Shown here: positions 29,481-38,412 of the stretch, piece after piece
Numbering within the stretch: position 1 is the stretch's first letter
How the letters are laid out: each line of letters begins with the position of its first letter
Program-made: the position numbers and the translations under genes
NCBI RefSeq assembly: GCF_021390545.1
Contig: NZ_JAJUWR010000006.1
Span: forward strand, 62,001-126,000
Origin: Algoriphagus sp. AGSA1
Lineage (GTDB): Bacteria > Bacteroidota > Bacteroidia > Cytophagales > Cyclobacteriaceae
DNA: 64,000 bases
Direction of reading: 5' to 3'
Notes under the pieces: generated by a model
What the model was told of the DNA's origin: nothing
Databases searched by the model: none
The model's input: the letters and a program-made list of their open reading frames with translations, nothing else

Positions 29481-30479
29481 ATGTATGTAAAACGATATTT
29501 GTCCCCCCTCATAGTTTACTATTACTCATGGCGAATGGTCTTATTTTCGCTTATTACGAGTCTTATAGCTATTTTTGCCTATTCATATTTAAGTTGGAGA
29601 TGGGTGGCAATTCCTTGGTTGCCAGTGTCTTTGGTCGGAACGGCAACAGCTTTTTTTGTTGGTTTTAAAAATAATCAATCCTATGATCGGAGTTGGGAAG
29701 CACGTAAGATATGGGGTAGTATAACCAACCATAGCAGATCATTTGGCGCAGCACTGAAGGCTTATTACTTTGAGAACGATCTCGTAGGCAATGATTTGGA
29801 TGAAAACATCCGGGTTATCATTTACAGGCATATTGCCTGGCTGTATGCTTTGAAAAATGCCATGTGGCAGCGCACAAGCTGGGAACATAAAGATCGCGCA
29901 AGTAAGAGGCAGCGCAACACCCTGCAAAGTTCACAACCCCCATGCCAGGTTGATATCGAAAAGTATCTGCTAGATAACGAGCTTATTGCGCTGAGAGGCA
30001 AGAAAAATCTATCTACACAAATTTTAGATAAACAGTCGCAGCATCTTGCCAGATTGCGGCAGGCGGGTAGGCTGGATACTTTTCAGCACATAGCCTTACA
30101 AAACTTAATCAGCAACCTATATGACGAACAAGGAAAGAGCGAGCGGATTAAAAACACACCCTTTCCGCGTCAGTATGCTACAACTTCAAACCTATTTATA
30201 TTCGTCTTCATGACATTACTTCCTTTTGGATTGCTGCCACAGTTTGTCGAGCTTGGAGAGCAGTACATGCTGCTGATGATTCCTTTGAATATGATCGTTT
30301 CTTGGGTTTTTATGTTCATGGAGTATGTAGGTGACATAAGTGAAAATCCATTTGAAGGACTGCTAAACGATATACCCGTTGGAACCATAGTGCGCAACAT
30401 CGAAATTGATTTAATCGAAATGCTAGATGATGAGCAGGTTCCGGAAAAAATCCAGCCAATTTTTGGTGCGCTGTTCTGA
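29481..30479 (+). CDS. Bestrophin family anion channel-like protein
   Basis: The 332-residue protein opens with two hydrophobic segments and the hallmark FFVGFKNNQSYDRSWEARKIWG. Two further membrane helices follow near 240-285, then the conserved EYVGDISENPFEG region. This is the architecture of bacterial bestrophin homologues (formerly UPF0187), which form pentameric ion channels in the cytoplasmic membrane. The physiological ion is not established for most bacterial members. It probably shares the P1 transcript with the outer-membrane protein upstream. Confidence 0.9.
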   Translation: MYVKRYLSPLIVYYYSWRMVLFSLITSLIAIFAYSYLSWRWVAIPWLPVSLVGTATAFFVGFKNNQSYDRSWEARKIWGSITNHSRSFGAALKAYYFENDLVGNDLDENIRVIIYRHIAWLYALKNAMWQRTSWEHKDRASKRQRNTLQSSQPPCQVDIEKYLLDNELIALRGKKNLSTQILDKQSQHLARLRQAGRLDTFQHIALQNLISNLYDEQGKSERIKNTPFPRQYATTSNLFIFVFMTLLPFGLLPQFVELGEQYMLLMIPLNMIVSWVFMFMEYVGDISENPFEGLLNDIPVGTIVRNIEIDLIEMLDDEQVPEKIQPIFGALF

Positions 30480-30639
30480 AAGTTAATTCCACCCCTCCCC
30501 AATTTTCTCTTCAACTTTTATCGTGGTAAGTTCGATGAAGTGCAGTGTGTCCCAGGTCTCATAGCAAACAAAATCCACATCAAGATCAATGTTTGATTGA
30601 CGGAGGATATTCTGTACAATGTATAGAGAGGAAATAAAA

Positions 30640-30744
30640 CTTCTTAAATATGAGAAATTTATTATATAATAGAAGATGTTTATTGTAGAACATAATTTAT
30701 TCTATTGATTATCAGCAGATTATAAACTTGGCACTATTCTCGTA
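30640..30744 (+). promoter_or_regulatory. Composite sigma-54-like promoter P2
   Basis: The inverted repeat CTTCTTAAATATGAGAAA (30640-30657) is followed by TTAT-N8-AGAA (30659-30674), TGATTATCA (30706-30714) and, 15 bp later, TTGGCACTATTCTCGT (30728-30743; GG-N10-GT). The layout is identical to P1 and P3. It reads into the MDR oxidoreductase gene at 31202 through a long leader. The gap 30480-31201 otherwise holds only a possible minus-strand carrier-protein remnant (30483-30626). Confidence 0.62.
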
Positions 30745-31201
30745 AGAATGCTTGTAAATAATAGGGCATAAATACGCTATTAAGACAAAAAGAATGTACA
30801 GTTTGAATTTTCTTATTAAATCAATCGTATTAATAGCTTGTGGTTTATTTCAATTCGAGCATATGGTTTTGTGAATATGTACACAGATGATTTGTTTTCT
30901 TTATTTTACAAATTTATATCGAATTTCTTTTAATAATTATTGTATAATTACCGCCTGTATTCAAGCAAGTAATTGTTCAAAATTGGAAAATTATGAAGCG
31001 TAATCCGTAGTTTATACTTGATGGGCTAGTTATTATTTCATGCTATTAAATAATCAATTATGAAATAATCAAATATTATCATAGAAGCTGTTTTCCTTAA
31101 TGTGGGAAAATCGATTATAAACAATAGGTCTCTGCATCTACAGAGGTGTGGTTATATATTGTACTAGATCAATCTGACCTATAAAAATCAAAAATAAACA
31201 C

Positions 31202-32143
31202 ATGAAAACAATTATTGTAGCACAACCTGGAGATGTGAATCAACTGATTTACACTGAACTTGAAAAGCCGACAGCTTCTGCCGATGAAGTATTGATCAAA
31301 GTGAAATCGGTTAGTATTAATCCGGTAGATATAAAAACCCGTAGGGGTAATGGCGTATATGGCCGGATAAAAGCAGAAAGTCCACTGATCCTTGGATGGG
31401 ACATTGCAGGTGTGGTAGAAAATGTGGGCGCGGCGGTTTCCAAATTTAAAATAGGCGACGAAGTTTTCGGGATGGTGAATTTTCCCGGTCACGGTAAAGC
31501 GTATGCTGAATATGTCGTGGCATCAGAAAACCAATTGGCCCTTAAACCGGAGAATGTCTCATTTGAAGAAGCAGCTGCAAGTACATTAGCAGCCTTAACC
31601 GCTTGGCAAGCACTGGTTAAAAACGCAAAGGTAAAAGCTGGACAGAAAGTATTGGTACATGCAGCTGCTGGAGGGGTAGGCCATTTTGCTGTCCAGATTG
31701 GAAAATACCTAGGAGCTGAAGTTACTGGAACTTCGTCTGCCAAGAACAGAGATTTTGTTTTGAGTTTGGGGGCAGATACACATTTAGATTACCATAATTA
31801 TGATTGGGAAAACCATCCGGAAGAGTTCGACTTTGTATTGGATACTATTGGAGGGGATAACATCGATCACTCTATTTTAGTTACTAAAAAAGGAGGAAGC
31901 GTAATCAGTATCCCAACCGGCTTAAACGAGACGGTTAGCGAAAAAGCGAAGGCGAAAGGTGTAAATGGGTATTTCTTTTTGGTGCAATCTGATGGTGAAG
32001 ATATGAAACAAATTGCCTCACTATTGGAAAAAGGGCAATTAAAAGTTTCATTACAGCAGGTATTCCCATTCTCGGAGATGAAGCAGGCTCATCTACAGCT
32101 AGAAACAGGCAGAACAGTTGGTAAAATAACAGTGAATATTTAG
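31202..32143 (+). CDS. NADP-dependent MDR-family oxidoreductase (quinone oxidoreductase-like)
   Basis: The 313-residue medium-chain dehydrogenase/reductase has a GroES-like N-terminal domain and a Rossmann domain with AAAGGVGHFAVQIG. The zinc-ligand cysteines of alcohol dehydrogenases are absent, so it belongs with zinc-independent quinone/enone reductases that use NADPH to reduce electrophilic carbonyls. It is the first gene after P2 and is followed by a monooxygenase-like ABM protein and RpiB. The precise substrate is unknown. Confidence 0.92.
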   Translation: MKTIIVAQPGDVNQLIYTELEKPTASADEVLIKVKSVSINPVDIKTRRGNGVYGRIKAESPLILGWDIAGVVENVGAAVSKFKIGDEVFGMVNFPGHGKAYAEYVVASENQLALKPENVSFEEAAASTLAALTAWQALVKNAKVKAGQKVLVHAAAGGVGHFAVQIGKYLGAEVTGTSSAKNRDFVLSLGADTHLDYHNYDWENHPEEFDFVLDTIGGDNIDHSILVTKKGGSVISIPTGLNETVSEKAKAKGVNGYFFLVQSDGEDMKQIASLLEKGQLKVSLQQVFPFSEMKQAHLQLETGRTVGKITVNI

Positions 32144-32162
32144 TTTGTTAAATCCAAGTAAT

Positions 32163-32456
32163 ATGATAACTATAACGGCATTCATTCGGGCAAAAAATGA
32201 TAGTGCAGATCTTGAAATATTAAATAATCTTTTTACCCGGCTTATAGATGAAACCCGAAAAGAGCCAGGTTGTCAAAAGTATGAGCTACATGAAGTTAAG
32301 GATCAGCCAGGACTCTATATTATGATGGAAGAATGGGTGTCAGAAGTAGCGCTTGAAAGCCATAATACTTCTGGACATTTTACGGATTTTGTAACTTCGG
32401 CCGAATCTTACTTTACTGCTCCCATTCAGGAATTCCTCTCCACGAAATTAATCTAA
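32163..32456 (+). CDS. Antibiotic biosynthesis monooxygenase (ABM) family protein
   Basis: The 97-residue ferredoxin-like dimeric ABM fold shows the EPGCQKYELHE and EEWVSEVALESHNTSGHF blocks characteristic of YgiN-type quinol monooxygenases. The ATG at 32163 (MITITAFIRAK) matches family starts better than the upstream TTG at 32145. It sits 19 bp after the MDR reductase. The pairing of a reductase and a YgiN-like oxidase suggests quinone/quinol or enone metabolism (inference). Confidence 0.85.
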   Translation: MITITAFIRAKNDSADLEILNNLFTRLIDETRKEPGCQKYELHEVKDQPGLYIMMEEWVSEVALESHNTSGHFTDFVTSAESYFTAPIQEFLSTKLI

Positions 32457-32681
32457 GAGTGATCTTCTTTACATCCGATTTTATCTGCTCGAAGTGAGGA
32501 AAAAGTGCTCTCATCAACTTATCTTTAGTGAAGGCTTTAATTTGGAGATCATTCGATAAAACAAGAGCCAGATAATATGAAATGGGGCCAGATGTGTTTG
32601 ATAGTAGGCTCCGAGTATTGAAAACCGTCTTATTATCAAGTGTTTGTATGATTTCAACAAAAAGCAAGGTGTCGGGTTAAA

Positions 32682-33155
32682 ATGACTATAACTATGCTGA
32701 AAATAGGTATTGCTGCGGATCACGCAGGATATTCACAGAAGGAGTTGCTTAAGAAAAAGCTAGAAGGGGAACAATACCAACTTATTGATTATGGAGCCTA
32801 TGGAGTGGATCCTGATGATGATTATCCTGATGTTGTATCCCCATTGGCAAAAGCGCTTTCCAAGGGTGAAATCCAAAAAGGGATTGCTATATGTGGAAGT
32901 GGGGTTGGAGTCTCTATTGCCGCTAACAAGTTTAATGGGGTTCGTGCCGCTTTAATAACGGAAACCTATTCTGCCCATCAGGGAGTTGAACATGATGATA
33001 TGAACATGCTATGCTTGGGAGCCCGCGTGATTGGCAGCGAACTGATTTTCGAAATTACCAAGACATTTTTGAAAGCTCAATTTGAAGACGAAGAGCGCTT
33101 TCGAAGAAGATTGAATAAGACATTAGCTTTAGAAAATAAGCACAAGAAACTGTAA
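32682..33155 (+). CDS. rpiB: Ribose 5-phosphate isomerase B/LacAB family
   Basis: The 157-residue protein has GIAADHAGY at the N-terminus, the catalytic-cysteine loop CGSGVGVSIAANK and HDDMNMLCLGARVIG, all diagnostic of the RpiB/LacA/LacB family. RpiB interconverts ribose 5-phosphate and ribulose 5-phosphate in the pentose phosphate pathway; related enzymes act on other aldose phosphates. The sequence reads VSIAANK where many RpiB proteins have MSIAANK. It ends the P2 unit, with a terminator 70 bp downstream. A link to NADPH supply for the upstream reductase is plausible but inferred. Confidence 0.88.
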   Translation: MTITMLKIGIAADHAGYSQKELLKKKLEGEQYQLIDYGAYGVDPDDDYPDVVSPLAKALSKGEIQKGIAICGSGVGVSIAANKFNGVRAALITETYSAHQGVEHDDMNMLCLGARVIGSELIFEITKTFLKAQFEDEERFRRRLNKTLALENKHKKL

Positions 33156-33224
33156 TTAGAAAAAGCATTGTTTTGTTAAAACGGTTTTACTAGTTTCTTA
33201 AGGTTTTTTTATTTTATTCTTGAC

Positions 33225-33255
33225 GACGTACCTTGCTAAGGGACGTCTTTTTTTT
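33225..33255 (+). terminator. Rho-independent terminator after rpiB
   Basis: GACGTACC and GGACGTC form a stem (one bulged A) around an 8-base loop, followed by a run of eight T residues at 33248-33255. It closes the P2 unit. Confidence 0.85.
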
Positions 33256-33644
33256 CAAGGAAAGCACCTATATACAGGGGGTAACTTTTTTATCTAAGTA
33301 AGTATTCATTCACCTAGGCAACTTCTATAGCTTTTGAATAAATATATGCTTGTTCTATTTCTTTGCAGGATAGATTGATTCCTTTAAGATTCAAACGTCT
33401 TTTGGTTTATCAAAGCTTTTACTTAATTATTTTATTAAGTATGACAATGTGGTACTATTATATCAGGGAAATGGCCACTGACTTCTTTTCCGGTACCAAG
33501 ACGTGAAACAGTGGAACCAAATTTCCAAGTCAAGTTGGTAATAAAACATTCAGAGTCTCAGTGAAAAGTAGCTATGATAATTGAATTGATAAAAGCTGTG
33601 GCACAGGAAATCCTATTTTAGCTTCCAACTCTAAGAAAATAGAA

Positions 33645-33750
33645 TTTCTTAAATATGAGAAATTTATTATAAATTAGAATTTTTACCATCACTAAGAATG
33701 AGTTATTTTCTTGATTATCAGGCATTTAAAAACATGGCACGAAAATCGTT
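33645..33750 (+). promoter_or_regulatory. Composite sigma-54-like promoter P3
   Basis: TTTCTTAAATATGAGAAA (33645-33662) is followed by TTAT-N8-AGAA (33664-33679), TGATTATCA (33712-33720) and, 15 bp later, TGGCACGAAAATCGT (33735-33749; GG-N10-GT). The upstream repeat and the first 80 bp are nearly identical to P2, and the leader toward 34020 also resembles the P2 leader (both contain TTATTGTATAATTA). It drives the isochorismatase gene. The rest of the 864-bp gap is AT-rich and empty apart from the rpiB terminator. Confidence 0.63.
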
Positions 33751-34019
33751 TTATAAGGTAGAAGATAATTAAATATAAATAGATTTATTATTATAGAACA
33801 GATTCAGTAGTCAGTATTTAATTTGGTTTTTCGCCATGCTGTTCAATCGTATTGAGGAACTGAAAGCTCTTGTAATTCCAGTGAATTTGTCTCTATGAAT
33901 ATTTAAATTGAGATAGGTAGAGAGAGTCATTTTATTAATATGTATATAGAACACACTTCAATATTTATTGTATAATTAATCCTGAATTAAATTTAATAAT
34001 TAATCAAAGTTAAAAAACT

Positions 34020-34673
34020 ATGAAGCACACTCCAAAGATCGGACTTGAAGGTTTACTTCGTCCTGAAGACAGTATTGTCGTACTAATTGATCACCAACCT
34101 TTTCAAGTTGCGAATTTGCATAGCCATGAGCCTACCATGATTATTAACAATACTGTGGGGCTTGCTAAAGCTACAAAAGTTTTTGATGTACCAACTATTC
34201 TTACTACCGTCACTGAAGAACGAGGAGGCTATATCCTTAAAGGGATTCAAGATGTATTCCCTGAGCAAAAGCCAATTAACAGAACCTTCATAAATACTTG
34301 GGAGGATCCAGCAGTTACAGATATAGTAAAGGAAACGGGTCGTAAGCAATTGATTTTAGCTGGGTTATGGACAGAGGTTTGTATTGCAATGCCAGCAATC
34401 CAAGCTTTAGCCGAAGGGTATGATGTGTTTGTAGTTACAGATGCATGTGGCTCTGTTTCGGCAGAAGCACATGATATGGCAGTGCGTCGAATGGTTCAGG
34501 TGGGTGTCGTGCCGATCAATTGGTTGGCTGTGGTTTCTGAATGGCAACGTGATTGGGCTCGTCTGGAGACGGCATCTCAATTGGGGCCGATTCTGTTTGA
34601 TCACGGTGGCGGAAGCGGTGTTGCTCTATCTTGGGAACTACAGTTGCTTGCAACAACACCTCCAAAACAATAA
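34020..34673 (+). CDS. Isochorismatase family hydrolase (YcaC-like), cytoplasmic
   Basis: The 217-residue cysteine hydrolase has the catalytic aspartate in VVLIDHQ (D24), a central INRTFINTWED segment and the nucleophile cysteine in LWTEVCIAMPAI. The overall pattern matches YcaC-like members of the family, whose natural substrates are mostly unknown (amides or N-carbamoyl compounds are likely). It lacks a signal peptide, unlike its paralogue at 51504. It is the first gene after promoter P3 and starts a module with an NTF2-like protein, an exported amidohydrolase and a pirin. Confidence 0.9.
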   Translation: MKHTPKIGLEGLLRPEDSIVVLIDHQPFQVANLHSHEPTMIINNTVGLAKATKVFDVPTILTTVTEERGGYILKGIQDVFPEQKPINRTFINTWEDPAVTDIVKETGRKQLILAGLWTEVCIAMPAIQALAEGYDVFVVTDACGSVSAEAHDMAVRRMVQVGVVPINWLAVVSEWQRDWARLETASQLGPILFDHGGGSGVALSWELQLLATTPPKQ

Positions 34674-34704
34674 TAGTCAGTTTTGGAATTGGCAGTATAT
34701 GATG

Positions 34705-34739
34705 CCAAAAGCTGTTTTGTGATTTTTTGCAGCTTTTGG
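34705..34739 (+). terminator. Hairpin after isochorismatase gene
   Basis: CCAAAAGCTG (34705-34714) and CAGCTTTTGG (34730-34739) form a perfect 10-bp stem with a 15-base loop, 32 bp after the stop codon. There is no long T tract after it, so it may be an attenuator or mRNA-stabilising hairpin as easily as a terminator. Confidence 0.55.
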
Positions 34740-34788
34740 TTATCCTTTAAAGACCTTTATAAAATAGTTAATATAATAATTAGCGTAT

Positions 34789-34935
34789 ATGAAATCGAGC
34801 CTGCCTGAGGCAGACAGGCATGTCGGAGACAACTCGCACTGGGGTGAATATAATGCATGTGACCCGTCGGTAGGCAGGGATTCCCTGTCCGACGGCAGGC
34901 AGATACGACAGCTAAAAAACAATAATAAACATATG
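34789..34935 (+). repeat. Leader repeat, copy A
   Basis: The segment begins ATGAAATCGAGC, carries CCTGCC/GGCAGG-type foldbacks and GCATGTGACC, and ends AAAAAACAATAATAAACATATG at the start codon of the NTF2-like gene. The same opening and closing motifs occur in copies B (37246-37301) and C (51411-51506), each ending at a gene start. An ATG in the repeat is in frame with the gene, but the extra 48 residues are repeat-derived. Confidence 0.65.
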
Positions 34936-35289
34936 AATAATGACCTATCCCTTCTCATGGAAGAAAATCTGGCTCAGGTTTGGAGCCAAAGAGATCCTTT
35001 AGCCAGAATGCAATCCATCCAAACTATCTATACTGTTGATAGCACTTTATATCATGTAGGGCATAAAACAACAGGGCATGAGTCAATCAATGGAAGTGTG
35101 AATAGCGTGCTGGACAATATGCCTTCGGAGTTTTCCTTTTTTAAACTTAAACCAGTTGTTATTAATAATGACATGGGCAGGCTGATCTGGGGCGTGGGAT
35201 CAAGCAAAGAATCGATTGTGGCAACAGGAATGGACATCGCTGTGTTTAAAGATGGTAAAATAGAATCATTATATGTGTTTCTTGATTAA
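34933..35289 (+). CDS. NTF2-like (SnoaL-fold) protein
   Basis: The 118-residue protein has the small alpha+beta-barrel pattern of the NTF2/SnoaL superfamily: an N-terminal helix pair (LAQVWSQRDPLARMQSIQTIY), then HEKINGSV-like and barrel strands ending DGKIESLYVFLD. Members are isomerases, hydrolases or non-enzymatic binders. I take the ATG at 34933, because an in-frame upstream ATG (34789) would translate the leader repeat. It lies within the P3 unit. The function is unknown. Confidence 0.75.
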   Translation: MNNDLSLLMEENLAQVWSQRDPLARMQSIQTIYTVDSTLYHVGHKTTGHESINGSVNSVLDNMPSEFSFFKLKPVVINNDMGRLIWGVGSSKESIVATGMDIAVFKDGKIESLYVFLD

Positions 35290-35388
35290 AGCATCAAATT
35301 ATTAATAGACGTCTTTTAAAAGTAACATATACTGCATAAGCCTTTCATAACAAACCTTATGTGATTAGAGATGAGACTAAATGAAATC

Positions 35389-37194
35389 ATGAAAAAACTA
35401 ATCGTTATTATAACAGCTATTTTATTTGCTATAAATGTTCACGCACAATCTGGTGACCAATTAATAGGTGCCGATTTGATTGTATTCAATGCAAATATTA
35501 GCACCGGAAGTCTGACCAAGCCCGAAGCTTCAGCATTGGCTGTAAAAAGAGGTAGAATTTATGCCGTAGGCGCTGATGCCGAGATACTAGAGTTGAAAGA
35601 CAACAATACCAAACTCATCGATGCAGATGGCCGACGCCTGATACCCGGTATTAATGATGCCCATACACATATTCTAAATGAAAGGAGCTATAACTACAAC
35701 GTCAGATGGGAAGGTGTGCCAACATTGGCCCGTGCATTGGAAATGTTGAGTGAGCAGGCAAAGCGCACTCCTGAAGGACATTGGGTGAAAGTGATTGGAG
35801 GCTGGTCGCCGTACCAGTTTGAAGAAAACAGATTGCCCACCATCGAGGAAATCAAGAAAGCAGTTCCAGACAGACCTGTAATTGTACAGTATGCTTATAA
35901 CCGTGCCTATTTAAATGAATTGGCCATGGAAGCTTTTGGAGTGGGGACTGATCGCTTTCCGGCTTCACCGGATACGGTATTCGAAAAGGACGAAAATGGC
36001 AATTACACGGGGTTGGTGCATGCCTATACATTTACATTCGCTTCACTTGAACTGATGGTGCCACAACCTTCAGAAGAAGAGCAGCTTAGTTCAATTGCCA
36101 ATGCTATAAATGACATGAACCGTTTCGGAGTTACCACGGCCGTTGATGCAGCCAGTATTTATGGTTACCCGCATGGACATGTGCAAATACAGCAGCTGGC
36201 AAAGGAAAACCGCCTGAATATTCGTATGCCGTTTATTGACCTTCAGTTTGGTGACACCAACAGTGCCAGTTTGGTGGATGCGGAAATTAACACCGTAACA
36301 AGAACATCTCCCATCAGCCCAGGAGAAAACCTACATCCAACTATGGCACATGGCCATGAATATGAAGGTACAGGTGAAATACTCAGGTTAGAAATACATG
36401 ACCACGAAAATTTTGACAGACCAGCAGTAATTATCGATGAGGAAATTATGCACAGGTATATCCGTCAGGATATTACCAAGCTTATTGAGAATGGAATTCC
36501 CTTTCGATTGCATATTAGTTACAATGAAAACATCACAACTTTTCTAGACGCTTTAGAAGCTATAAATGATAAGACACCATTAGACGGCTTGCGCTGGAGC
36601 ATTGAACATGCTGAAACGATTTCCCCTGAGAATATTGCCAGAGTAAAAGAACTGGGGGGAGGAATTGCTTTGGATATGAAAATGGCGATGCATGGTGACG
36701 GATTTATAAAGACTTATAGTGTGGAGAAGGCACTTGAAACCCCAAGATTACGACAGTTGGTTGACAGTGGGATTCCTCTTGCTATCACTACAGACGCATT
36801 TAGAGCTTCATCCTATAACCCATGGATTGGCATTAGTTGGATGATTACCGGAAAGTCAGTGTCAGGTTCTGAAATACTTGCAAAAAATAACCGCCTAACA
36901 AGAGAGGAAGCGCTGAAATTAGTTACAGTCGGACCTACTTGGTTTGAGAACCAAGAAGGTGAAATGGGCAAAATCATTCCGGGGCATTTTGCGGATTTCA
37001 CATTGCTTAATAAAGATTACTTTACCATCCCTGATGAAGAGATAAAAACCATCTCATCCGTATTAACTGTAGTTAATGGAAGGGTGGTTTATGGTGCTGA
37101 AGAATACAGTGAGCTGTCTCCCAAATTGCCTGAAACACTTCCTGAATGGTCAGCAGTAAAACATTTCGGAGGTTATTACAATATGAAATACTAA
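35389..37194 (+). CDS. Exported amidohydrolase, YtcJ-like (amidohydrolase_3)
   Basis: The 601-residue metal-dependent hydrolase has a signal peptide (MKKLIVIITAILFAINVHAQ). It has the N-terminal strand ADLIVFNANI, the metal motif NDAHTHIL, the central HISYNENI and SIEHAET segments, and a late TTDAFRASSYNP aspartate motif. It ends with the composite beta-sandwich typical of YtcJ-like proteins. Predicted location is periplasmic. Substrates of this subfamily are largely unknown. The ATG at 35389 gives a clean signal peptide; the upstream in-frame ATG at 35371 does not. It is paralogous to the lipoprotein version at 52241, which also follows an isochorismatase. Confidence 0.92.
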   Translation: MKKLIVIITAILFAINVHAQSGDQLIGADLIVFNANISTGSLTKPEASALAVKRGRIYAVGADAEILELKDNNTKLIDADGRRLIPGINDAHTHILNERSYNYNVRWEGVPTLARALEMLSEQAKRTPEGHWVKVIGGWSPYQFEENRLPTIEEIKKAVPDRPVIVQYAYNRAYLNELAMEAFGVGTDRFPASPDTVFEKDENGNYTGLVHAYTFTFASLELMVPQPSEEEQLSSIANAINDMNRFGVTTAVDAASIYGYPHGHVQIQQLAKENRLNIRMPFIDLQFGDTNSASLVDAEINTVTRTSPISPGENLHPTMAHGHEYEGTGEILRLEIHDHENFDRPAVIIDEEIMHRYIRQDITKLIENGIPFRLHISYNENITTFLDALEAINDKTPLDGLRWSIEHAETISPENIARVKELGGGIALDMKMAMHGDGFIKTYSVEKALETPRLRQLVDSGIPLAITTDAFRASSYNPWIGISWMITGKSVSGSEILAKNNRLTREEALKLVTVGPTWFENQEGEMGKIIPGHFADFTLLNKDYFTIPDEEIKTISSVLTVVNGRVVYGAEEYSELSPKLPETLPEWSAVKHFGGYYNMKY

Positions 37195-37245
37195 ACGATA
37201 TAAACTAGATAGTATTTAAGAAATTCAAATACTACTAATAAAAAC

Positions 37246-37301
37246 ATGAAATCGAGCCTGCCGGCAGGTGTGGTCATTGAAAAACAAATTATAATTACAT
37301 G
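37246..37301 (+). repeat. Leader repeat, copy B
   Basis: Starts ATGAAATCGAGCCTGCCGGCAGG and ends TTGAAAAACAAATTATAATTACATG, the last ATG being the pirin start. A short frame from the first ATG (M-K-S-S-L-P...) runs 18 codons and its TGA overlaps the pirin ATG (ATGA). This would allow translational coupling if it is translated. Confidence 0.65.
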
Positions 37302-38165
37302 AAAAAGCAAACCAGTTTCTCAACCAAAGGACAAAGAGCTGACATAGGTGACTTAACCATTAATCGATTGTTAGCGAATAGATATACAGATGCAGTTGGT
37401 CCGTTTGTGTTTTTAGACCATATCGTTCCGAAATTTCACTCATCTTCCATAAGTAGTGGGACTGGTGGACATCCCCATCGAGGGATAGCTACATTAAGCT
37501 ATATTATAGATGGAGAAGATGAGCATTTTGATAGTGCCGGGAATTACGCGAAAGTATATTCAGGAGGAATTCAATGGATGAAAGCCGGAAATGGTATTAT
37601 CCATGATGAAACATTAAATGTAGATTCCCGCACAGGCACCAATCGCACGCATGCTTTCCAGTTTTGGATTAATCTTCCTGCAAAAAACAAAGCCGAAAAA
37701 CCAGAATATCTAGCAATTCAAAGCGAGGATGTACCTGGAAAATCACTATCAAACGATAGTGGTTGGATAAAAGTAATCGCGGGAGATTATGAGGAACTAC
37801 ACTCCAAAATCCCAAATTACTCAGAACAGTTTTTATATCATATCCATCTAGAAGCGGATAGAAACTTCTCAATTTCAATAAATGAAAATGTGGAAGTAGC
37901 GGCATTCCTTCCAAGTAATAATACAACACTTAACGATATTGAATTTCAAGCAGGAGAATTTATTGAATTCGACAGAATTGCTGGTGAGATAACCATTGAA
38001 AATAAATTACAGGTAGCTACTGATATTATTTTATTTGGTGGTGAGCCCTATACAGAGCCAATTATTGCAGAAGGTCCATTTGTAATGAATAATTTAACTG
38101 AAATAGGGGATGCTTATAGCGACTTCTATTCGGGGAAATATGGCCAAATAGTTCAAAAAAGATAG
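37299..38165 (+). CDS. Pirin family protein (copy 1)
   Basis: The 288-residue bicupin has an N-terminal iron-site set reading HPHRGIATLSYII and, later, GIIHDE (the H-x-E ligand pair). This matches the His/His/His/Glu site of pirins. Bacterial pirins have been described as quercetinase-like dioxygenases or redox-sensing proteins, and the role here is not known. It follows the amidohydrolase gene by 104 bp, most of which is leader repeat copy B. Two further pirins at 46047 and 47029 are only distantly similar. Confidence 0.93.
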   Translation: MKKQTSFSTKGQRADIGDLTINRLLANRYTDAVGPFVFLDHIVPKFHSSSISSGTGGHPHRGIATLSYIIDGEDEHFDSAGNYAKVYSGGIQWMKAGNGIIHDETLNVDSRTGTNRTHAFQFWINLPAKNKAEKPEYLAIQSEDVPGKSLSNDSGWIKVIAGDYEELHSKIPNYSEQFLYHIHLEADRNFSISINENVEVAAFLPSNNTTLNDIEFQAGEFIEFDRIAGEITIENKLQVATDIILFGGEPYTEPIIAEGPFVMNNLTEIGDAYSDFYSGKYGQIVQKR

Positions 38166-38173
38166 TTAAGAGA

Positions 38174-38287
38174 ATGGTTATTAATAAATCTGATCAGATT
38201 AAATTAGCTGTTTTGCTAGTATTGGCCATTCTGATAATTATTAGTATATGGTGTGGTGTAAGAGATGAATTTACTCATAGAATGTAG
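38174..38287 (+). CDS. Possible small membrane protein, 37 residues
   Basis: The short frame starts 8 bp after the pirin stop. It encodes a charged N-terminus, one strongly hydrophobic stretch (AVLLVLAILIIISIW) and a hydrophilic tail ending EFTHRM. The single-helix layout and tight spacing to the upstream gene suggest a real small membrane peptide, but no family is recognised and no homologue can be checked here. The remaining gap to 38412 is otherwise empty. Confidence 0.35.
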   Translation: MVINKSDQIKLAVLLVLAILIIISIWCGVRDEFTHRM

Positions 38288-38412
38288 GTTGATCGCATTG
38301 GTTAGGGTAGGGTGTAATTCAAAACTTTGGAAAAGTAGAAACTAATGCTAAATTCTTTATAAACTCCTTGGGAAATAGATCTGAAAGTTATCAATAAATT
38401 TGTGTCTTATAT

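Noticed and set aside
34789..34932. 48-residue N-terminal extension of the NTF2-like protein
   Set aside because: It is encoded by the leader repeat, which precedes two unrelated genes as well.
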